Source: Calocera cornea HHB12733 (taxonomy: Eukaryota > Basidiomycota > Dacrymycetes > Dacrymycetales > Dacrymycetaceae). Taken from it: DNA of 64,000 bases. The stretch covers positions 104,099-168,098 of the forward strand of contig KV423980.1 of NCBI GenBank assembly GCA_001632435.1, given 5' to 3'. How positions within the stretch are numbered: position 1 is the first letter of the stretch; every line of letters starts with the position of its first letter. This document shows positions 58,053-64,000 of the stretch, piece after piece. A program made the position numbers and the translations under genes. Below the pieces are notes generated by a model, which saw only the letters and a program-made list of their open reading frames with translations, searched no databases and was not told the DNA's origin.

Positions 58053-59461
58053 AACGATTGAATAGCGACAGGGCGTGCTGAAAGTGGTCGTGGGTCGGAC
58101 GAAGTGGGGAGAAAGGACAGGGTCCTCAGATAGAGAGATGCGCGAAGGGATCCGTTTGCTTCCGGCATTCAATTCTCGTTCCTTCATGCACCTGATGCCG
58201 CGACGTGCATTTTACCTATATTTGGGTAAATCCATTTACGGATTTGCGAACTGATGTGATGACGCAAGTTTTATCAACCAGGTACACAGCTCGAACGGGC
58301 ATCGACCGCTTCTGAGCACTGGAGAGACCCGGCATGACCGAGTCAAGGTTACGCGAATCAGCACCTTCTGATGGATGCCCGAGATGCCGTGCTCGACGAC
58401 GCGCTCACGAGCTACACATGCCGTATTGGGGAAGAGGAATCGCCGAGCAAGTCTAATACGGATCGCGGGCAGCGGACGCCCCGGGCGCGGGGACTCAGAC
58501 AACTTATGGACAGAGCCACGATGAGCTGAATAAATTTCTCAAGGTCAGGCAAAGGACACTATTGCGCTTCACGAACACTGCCGTGTGGACGAAGAAGCGC
58601 GCATTTCCGACCGCGAGGCGCTTCAAAGCTCCCAGATGGCATATGGCGCTTATCTTTGACGGGCGGTGCAAGCCCTTGGTTCGGAAGGACGGCCTCGATG
58701 GTGGATCGCTCGGGGGAGATAGCCCCTTCGCTGAGCCAACGACTCGGTTCTGAAGAAGATTCTCGAGGGAACTCCTCGGGACGCGTCCAGAAAAGGAACA
58801 TCCATTCATTTCAGCCTTACTAGGGGACTGTTCCGCCCAATCAGAACATGAAAAGCCACGCAATGGAAGCAACCCTGGGAGAACCGGCCCTGCTCCGGGG
58901 CACGCGCCCTGACTGCACGTGCTTGGACAGCCAGCCCGAAGGCGCTTCGGGGAACCCTGAACCCATACATATCCGGCCCGATTCTCAACAAGATCGGCAG
59001 CGGTCTGCGATCGGCGAGAGACCAGCCCTAGTCTCGCTAGCTGCTGACCGCATTTGGGAAGTGCTCCACGTAGTTCTCCCACGAGGCTTCGGATTTGAGA
59101 AGAAGCATAGCAACGCGCCTGGCGCAGCTGTCAAAGCTGAACTTCACATCTGATGCGCCATCTTTCCGAATTCCCGGCCCCTCCAGACCCACTTCCAGAT
59201 ACGGCTGTGACTGCAAGAAGATGTCACGATTCCGCTACTCGTCCAGCTTAAAAGGCAGGCCTTCAAGCTCCCCCCAGCAGAAACCGTCACCCCAACTTCA
59301 TCAACGGTGGTCCCCACATCTTGCCTGGTTGAAAGACCTCTCGTACCCTCCTATTCTCTTCCTCCATTGCCGACAGCAGTTTCTCTTGGTGCTTGGCGAC
59401 AACGAGGTAAGTGACTTGTGGCAGTCCGAATTCCTCGCCGTCTGACAGTTTGTTTAGTAAA
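58053..59461. other. intergenic; probable 5' UTR with intron of gene D
   Basis: No gene recognised. CTTAAAAGG near 59249 is a possible TATA. Near 59406-59459, GTAAGT and TTTAG suggest a 5' UTR intron just before the ATG, as in genes A and B. Confidence 0.4.
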
Positions 59462-61738
59462 ATGGATCCGGATATTTTTGGCTCATTCATGACCGCAGTC
59501 CCTACCTACCATCACGATGACGGCGTCATCGATCCCCTTATCTTCCTCAATGCCCCGCTATGGTCGAGACATTCGACGCCCTCGAGTGGTGCATTTCAAA
59601 TTCCGAGCTTCGATGAGCTTTTCGCATTCGCATCGCAAATTGGTTTCCTCGAGCCCACCAGTCGCGAGCATATCACCAGTACCATCCTCGATCACTCAAC
59701 CCAGATATTGGCTGAACGAAGCACCGAGCCCGAGCACACTGAGGTATCATCACAGTACGAGGCCAGCGACGGAACGGCGGCAACCACGGGACCTGCTTAT
59801 ATGTCTTCTCAAGAACATGCACTACGCATGGTCGCGTCGTATCTACCCGCTGCGCCCCATGATGAAGGCTCTGCTGATTCGGCTGTAAAGAACAACAAAA
59901 CGTACTACCCCTGCCAAGGCGACACCTCCTGCGCCTGGCGGACGGACAACATAGACAATTCCGTCTCTGCTACCATCGCCGGTATTCCCTCCCTTCATGA
60001 CCACACAAGCGTATACGACATCGACTTTACTGGCATCGAAACCCCACCTCTTCCAAGGGGCGATGCTTCTCCGAGGCTGAGCTACGAAGAGGTCTTTCCC
60101 TTGCCACTTCCATTCGACCTCTCCACACTCGACAATACATTCCTTCCAACAGCTCTGTTCCAGCAGACCGCTCCGAAAACCGGGAATTTCTCGGGCGAAG
60201 ATGATATCAAGGTGAAGGATTCAGACGCTCCTACCTCCCTCTCCCGGCTTGGATCCGCCGATCCCAACCCCGACCTCCAGCTGTCGCAGATCTCGGCGCG
60301 TCGTTATCCGACCTCTAAGACAGAACTGCATGTTCAGCACAATCAATCTGCACATTATCTGGCTGGCGGCCACCCTTTCAATATTCTTAAGTCTGATGGT
60401 GCGCTGGAGTCGCAGGAATTCCCCACGGAGAGCTTATCGGCACAAGCCTACCTTCGACCACCTTCATCCGAAGAACTTCGGCTTGATGCCAGAAGCCACC
60501 ACGACACCAGCGTGCCATTCTCTCCTCACCATCCCACGGGGACAGGGATGCTCTTGTCTTCAGCCACGAACCAAGTACTCTCGCCCGCTGCATCCTCCCC
60601 TTTGACCCCTTTGACGGACGATGAGTCAGACGCCACAAACCTCCCTGACCTATCATTCGATACCACATCCGGGAGCGTATCCTCTGAGGAAGAAAATTTC
60701 CCACAGTCGCCACCACAGGCCACCAACTCGACCACCACGTCTCCCAGCATCACCCCGTCTGAGAACAGACGAATCGCTTCCCTTCGCATTCGCCATCTCC
60801 GTTCCCACCACCTTCGCAACCAAACCACATCTATGGCGCCCGTGGCCATTCAAAAATCTAACACACACAAACGCCGTCGCATTGCTGAAGGGAACGAAAT
60901 GAACGAAATGGAAGGAGATGAACAAGGCGGGGATGGTATCCGGAAGCCTCGCCATGACACGACAATAGAAGATGGCATTGACGAACTTGAAGACGATAAT
61001 GAAAGCAGCGATGACGAGCCGCCCCGCAAAAGGATGAAGAAGATCGCGCTTGATCCGAGTGTTCCTCATCGCGGCTTCATTTGTCCGTACCCGAACCCAT
61101 CCAACCCAGCTGAGCAATGCTCAGCCTTCTTCACGATCAAGGATCGCGCGAGTGTCCCACGCCATCTACTGTCGCATATGCAGATCGAGGTACGCAAGCT
61201 GAGAGCCCTACACGAGGGCCGCAAAATCATCAACAAGGACGCATTCATTTTCGGCGGCTTGTTCATTCACGTTCCTTGCGGATATTGTGGAAAACGGTTC
61301 ACGCGGGTTGATCCCCTCTTGCGCCATCTTCGCGACGACTGCAAAAGGGTTAAGATGAAGACTCTTAAAGAAGCCGGCCTTCTCCATGGCCCTCGCAATA
61401 CCATAACCACTTGGATGCCCCTTGAGACCTCATCAACTGGTCGACTTCCCGAGGAGTTCGGCGACCCGCAACGCCCAGGACGAGAGGCCAAGTTCCCCTG
61501 GATTGCTTGCCAGAGAGCTGCAGAAGTGGATGCGATGATTGCCGAGCCTGCAGGCACCCGCGGCCGCATCGCTTTGGAGGTTGTGAAAACGCACTCGAAA
61601 TGGTCGAACAGCTGGGGCGTGTCCGTCCTGGACAATGCCAACGGGAGAAAGGAGGGGCTGCATTGGATTCAAGCTGGGGATGAGAACCTGCGAGGCTGGA
61701 CGGTGGTCCGCAATGTGGACATTTTGATGAACAACTAG
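59462..61738 (+). CDS. CPYP-type zinc-finger protein D
   Basis: A single coding exon, 758 residues; the ATG at 59462 comes three bases after a likely 5' UTR intron acceptor. The N-terminal 500 residues are Ser/Thr/Pro-rich with acidic patches. A basic stretch follows (NRRIASLRIRHLRSHHLR; THKRRRIAEG). Finger 1 is FICPYPNPSNPAEQC with SVPRHLLSHM (about 536-575); finger 2 is CGYCGKRFTRVDPLLRHLRD (about 603-630). The linker is AFIFGG. The C-terminal block is VKTHSKWSNSWGVSV with LHWIQAGDENLRGW. It shares the family order but not the TATTTAAG box. Probable DNA-binding regulator. The following 61739-62284 shows no gene. Confidence 0.8.
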   Translation: MDPDIFGSFMTAVPTYHHDDGVIDPLIFLNAPLWSRHSTPSSGAFQIPSFDELFAFASQIGFLEPTSREHITSTILDHSTQILAERSTEPEHTEVSSQYEASDGTAATTGPAYMSSQEHALRMVASYLPAAPHDEGSADSAVKNNKTYYPCQGDTSCAWRTDNIDNSVSATIAGIPSLHDHTSVYDIDFTGIETPPLPRGDASPRLSYEEVFPLPLPFDLSTLDNTFLPTALFQQTAPKTGNFSGEDDIKVKDSDAPTSLSRLGSADPNPDLQLSQISARRYPTSKTELHVQHNQSAHYLAGGHPFNILKSDGALESQEFPTESLSAQAYLRPPSSEELRLDARSHHDTSVPFSPHHPTGTGMLLSSATNQVLSPAASSPLTPLTDDESDATNLPDLSFDTTSGSVSSEEENFPQSPPQATNSTTTSPSITPSENRRIASLRIRHLRSHHLRNQTTSMAPVAIQKSNTHKRRRIAEGNEMNEMEGDEQGGDGIRKPRHDTTIEDGIDELEDDNESSDDEPPRKRMKKIALDPSVPHRGFICPYPNPSNPAEQCSAFFTIKDRASVPRHLLSHMQIEVRKLRALHEGRKIINKDAFIFGGLFIHVPCGYCGKRFTRVDPLLRHLRDDCKRVKMKTLKEAGLLHGPRNTITTWMPLETSSTGRLPEEFGDPQRPGREAKFPWIACQRAAEVDAMIAEPAGTRGRIALEVVKTHSKWSNSWGVSVLDNANGRKEGLHWIQAGDENLRGWTVVRNVDILMNN

Positions 61739-62284
61739 GTTCGTCCAAATGTCTACATTCACCTAGAACCTTGCTCATGCTTACCACAGATGATGTCTTG
61801 CTGATAAAATGCGATCTGAACTCGCTTGCTGTGCTACCAAACTGATGATGATATCCTCGTGAATGCCGTGTGATGTCGTGTCATATCGTGCGATGTAATC
61901 TTTCCCTGAACTACATTCTGCTTACTTCTGATGCTGTGTTTGCTTCGATCTTCGCATTGTTCTCGCTGCTTGAAATGGTCTCCACAAATTCTGAATCCGC
62001 TGCACCGGATATTGATAGTTACGCTGTAGTCAATAGGTGAAATACAAACTATCAGCGGTCTGAAGGCGAGATGCAAGATCAGGAGCGACAACATCACGAC
62101 GCACAGCCTAGGTGTGGCCAGAAGAGGCCGCTGGGAATTGCGACTTCAGTTGCCTTCCACTCATGCAGCAGTCCGCGTAGACCCAAAGCCGACGCCGGAT
62201 GGCTTTCATATGGGCGTTAGGTACGAATACATGGACGACCTCATGGCCTACGCTTCAAACACATACATCGTTAAACGTTGTCTG

Positions 62285-63603
62285 TTAACATGACAATCCC
62301 GTGTCGAAGCATCGGAGATTACGACCGGGAACTGCGGGCTCTCGGAGGAACAGTAACGGAACATTGCAACACATTATGATAGCAATATCCAGAACAACAC
62401 GACTACACGTCTCCCTCCCCACTGTCCCGCCGGGTGGTACCCTCTCGTTAAGACTGCACACCGCATCCACATCCGTCCTTAACAAGGGCCTATACATCAT
62501 CCGCAACATCCGCTGCGATTTCTCATTCGATACCGGGGTGCCGTGTGTGTGCTTCGCACCCGGTACACCGCGCGGGATCTTCGGGATAGACGGGGCAGCC
62601 GTCGCCAAGGTGTCGTATATGTCCTGCCTCGCGAAAGGCCCGTCTGGAACCAGGAACCTGTCGCTGCCGGCTGCGGGCACTTGTAAGGCACGAATGTGGG
62701 CCAGAGCGGTGTCACGTACGTCGACCCAGTCGGAGTAATATGACCCACACTCCTCCGGCTTCTTCGGATCGACGACGCAGGAGGTCAGGGCTTGCATACT
62801 CGCGTTTCGACTTGTCTGGCACGAGCGCCCCATACCTGCGACGGCAGTGATCAGCATCGGCAAGAGCGGAGATGAGAGCACGCGTACGTAGATTGGGAGG
62901 ATGGTCGCAAGATTAAACTGTGCCTCCTTGTGCTCCTCCATGAAATCGTATGCCTTCCTCTCAGCCAGCACCTTGCTAACGCGATACGCGGTCATCCCGT
63001 CCGTCTCGTCACCCTTCTCTTCATAGGTGCGGAGGACTGACTCGCTCCAGTCCTTCTCAGTGTACGAAGGCTCGTCGCGCGACTCAAGAACCGATACAGC
63101 GGACGAAGCGATGCCGATGCGCTTGATAGCTGGACCAAATTTCAGGGACAAGGAGAGGACGGAGACAACTTATCCCTTGGGCAGCGGGATTGGTAGTGTC
63201 TAACAGCTACTTGAGTATGGGCACAGACAGCGTCAGACAAGCGGGCGCACCCTTTGAACCTTCAGCCTGGACCCACTAGAGAGGCAGTATGGATCACTGC
63301 ATCGGCGCCTTGGGCAGATTCTCGTATGCAGTTAGCTATGTAGACATCAGTGAAGTGGATCGCAGGCAGAAGGGACGTCACTCACCGACGCGACATCTCT
63401 CACGATGACAGATTCGAACGTATCTGCAATGCAAAGGATCTTGTACAGATTCACCGTATAGACACCCTTGGGCAGCTTGCGGACAGTTCCGCGCACGGCA
63501 TAGCCAGCATCGAGCAATTGGCGGCATATCCAGAGGATGGCTCCGTTTGCGCCGGTAACGAGACGAGGATTTTGGCAGGAGGTTGAATGGAGATGCTGGA
63601 CAT
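62285..63603 (-). pseudogene. decayed NAD(P)-dependent reductase/epimerase (extended SDR)
   Basis: On the minus strand an ATG at 63601-63603 leads into KILV. A short insertion then shifts the frame before the cofactor loop TGANGAIL; the second conserved glycine of TGxNGFxG is lost. The next recognisable parts are WICRQLLDAGYAVRGTVR and ADAVIHTASLVG. Then SLKFGPAIKRIGIASSAVSV, MTAYRVSKVLAERKAYDF (catalytic YxxxK present), YSDWVDVRDTALAHI and DIYDTLATAAPSIPK. Further frame jumps occur near 63150. The end of the frame (past 62440) is unlike the family. Intact relatives are dihydroflavonol-4-reductase-like oxidoreductases of about 340 residues. Confidence 0.65.
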
Positions 63604-64000
63604 TTGTTATCGAGAGTTGTTTACAAACGTCTTGTGTATCTGCTTACCTACTGCATTATATACTTACCGTAGATCTCCCGACGCATTCGTAGGAATGGAG
63701 GTCTCGGGATGTGCACCACGGTCCACGTGTCCATTAGACATCAGCAACGCTTCCCACGCTCTCCGCGTTGAGGATGGATGCTCTGGTCGAACCTTTCGGC
63801 TGACAAGTCGATCTTAGGCTATATTGGGCACGTTCGAATGGAGTAGCATTGGGCTCCTTGGCAACTTGTGGAGAGCAAATCGGAGTGGCGGCGCCTAGGA
63901 AGTAACATCTGTAAAAAAGCCTCCGCTACGCCTCGGTGGGACCCCGAATTGTACCCCATAGGACCCCGGGTGGCTATGCTGCTCACATGGGTGCCGGTGT
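63604..64000. other. window end, no gene seen
   Basis: No ORF with family features. The last 100 bases are repeat-like (GGACCCC/GTACCCC phrases). Confidence 0.4.

Overview
The window looks like nuclear DNA of a mushroom-forming basidiomycete (Agaricomycetes, probably Polyporales; inferred, not proven). Genes carry many 45-95 bp introns with GTRNGT donors and YAG acceptors. There is a mix of conserved fungal genes (DCP1, TRM44, glucose-6-phosphate isomerase, CSN5, a ZNRD2-type zinc-ribbon protein), expanded F-box/LRR-like and PLAC8 genes, and repeat-rich accessory stretches. A 100-N assembly gap lies at 52217-52316.

Layout. 1-19.2 kb: four F-box/LRR-like loci (one cut by the window start, one intact, two decayed) interleaved with DCP1, two PLAC8 genes, TRM44, glucose-6-phosphate isomerase, a decayed DCP1 copy and a 524-bp TIR element that splits a dispersed repeat. 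19.5-24.5 kb: intact CSN5, a decayed CBS-domain gene, a decayed MOR2-like fragment and a small secreted-protein gene. 24.9-46.8 kb: two divergently placed zinc-finger paralogues form the arms of a large inverted duplication. Between them lie a second, broken CSN5 tail and an intact CBS gene. The broken CSN5 tail is split by a 14.6-kb rolling-circle element (27699-42324). 47.2-50.2 kb: a foldback/MULE-like element with a 9-bp target duplication and a MOR2-like ORF. 51.2-61.7 kb: a gapped hypothetical gene, two further members of the zinc-finger family and the ZNRD2-like gene. 62.3-63.6 kb: a decayed reductase.

The most unusual object is the 14.6-kb element. It reads as a Helentron/Helitron2-like transposon. 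Its HUH-Rep/Pif1 helicase protein has one in-frame stop. It also carries two RPA70-like single-strand DNA-binding proteins, a nucleotidyltransferase-fold protein, a coiled-coil protein with a SUMO-interaction-like motif and two orphans. Its ends are fixed by comparison with the uninterrupted CSN5 gene at 20.8 kb. From end to end it is peppered with the palindrome CACGTG (about 60 copies by eye, against about 15 in the other 50 kb), including inside most of its ~50-bp introns. I know of no description of such a tag for these elements.

A second theme is repeated partial duplication with decay of one copy: DCP1, CSN5, the CBS gene and the MOR2-like gene each occur here as one better-preserved and one degraded copy. 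For CSN5 and the CBS gene the loss is reciprocal between the two blocks. All coordinates of spliced genes come from reading splice sites and phases by hand; no database search or transcript evidence was available.
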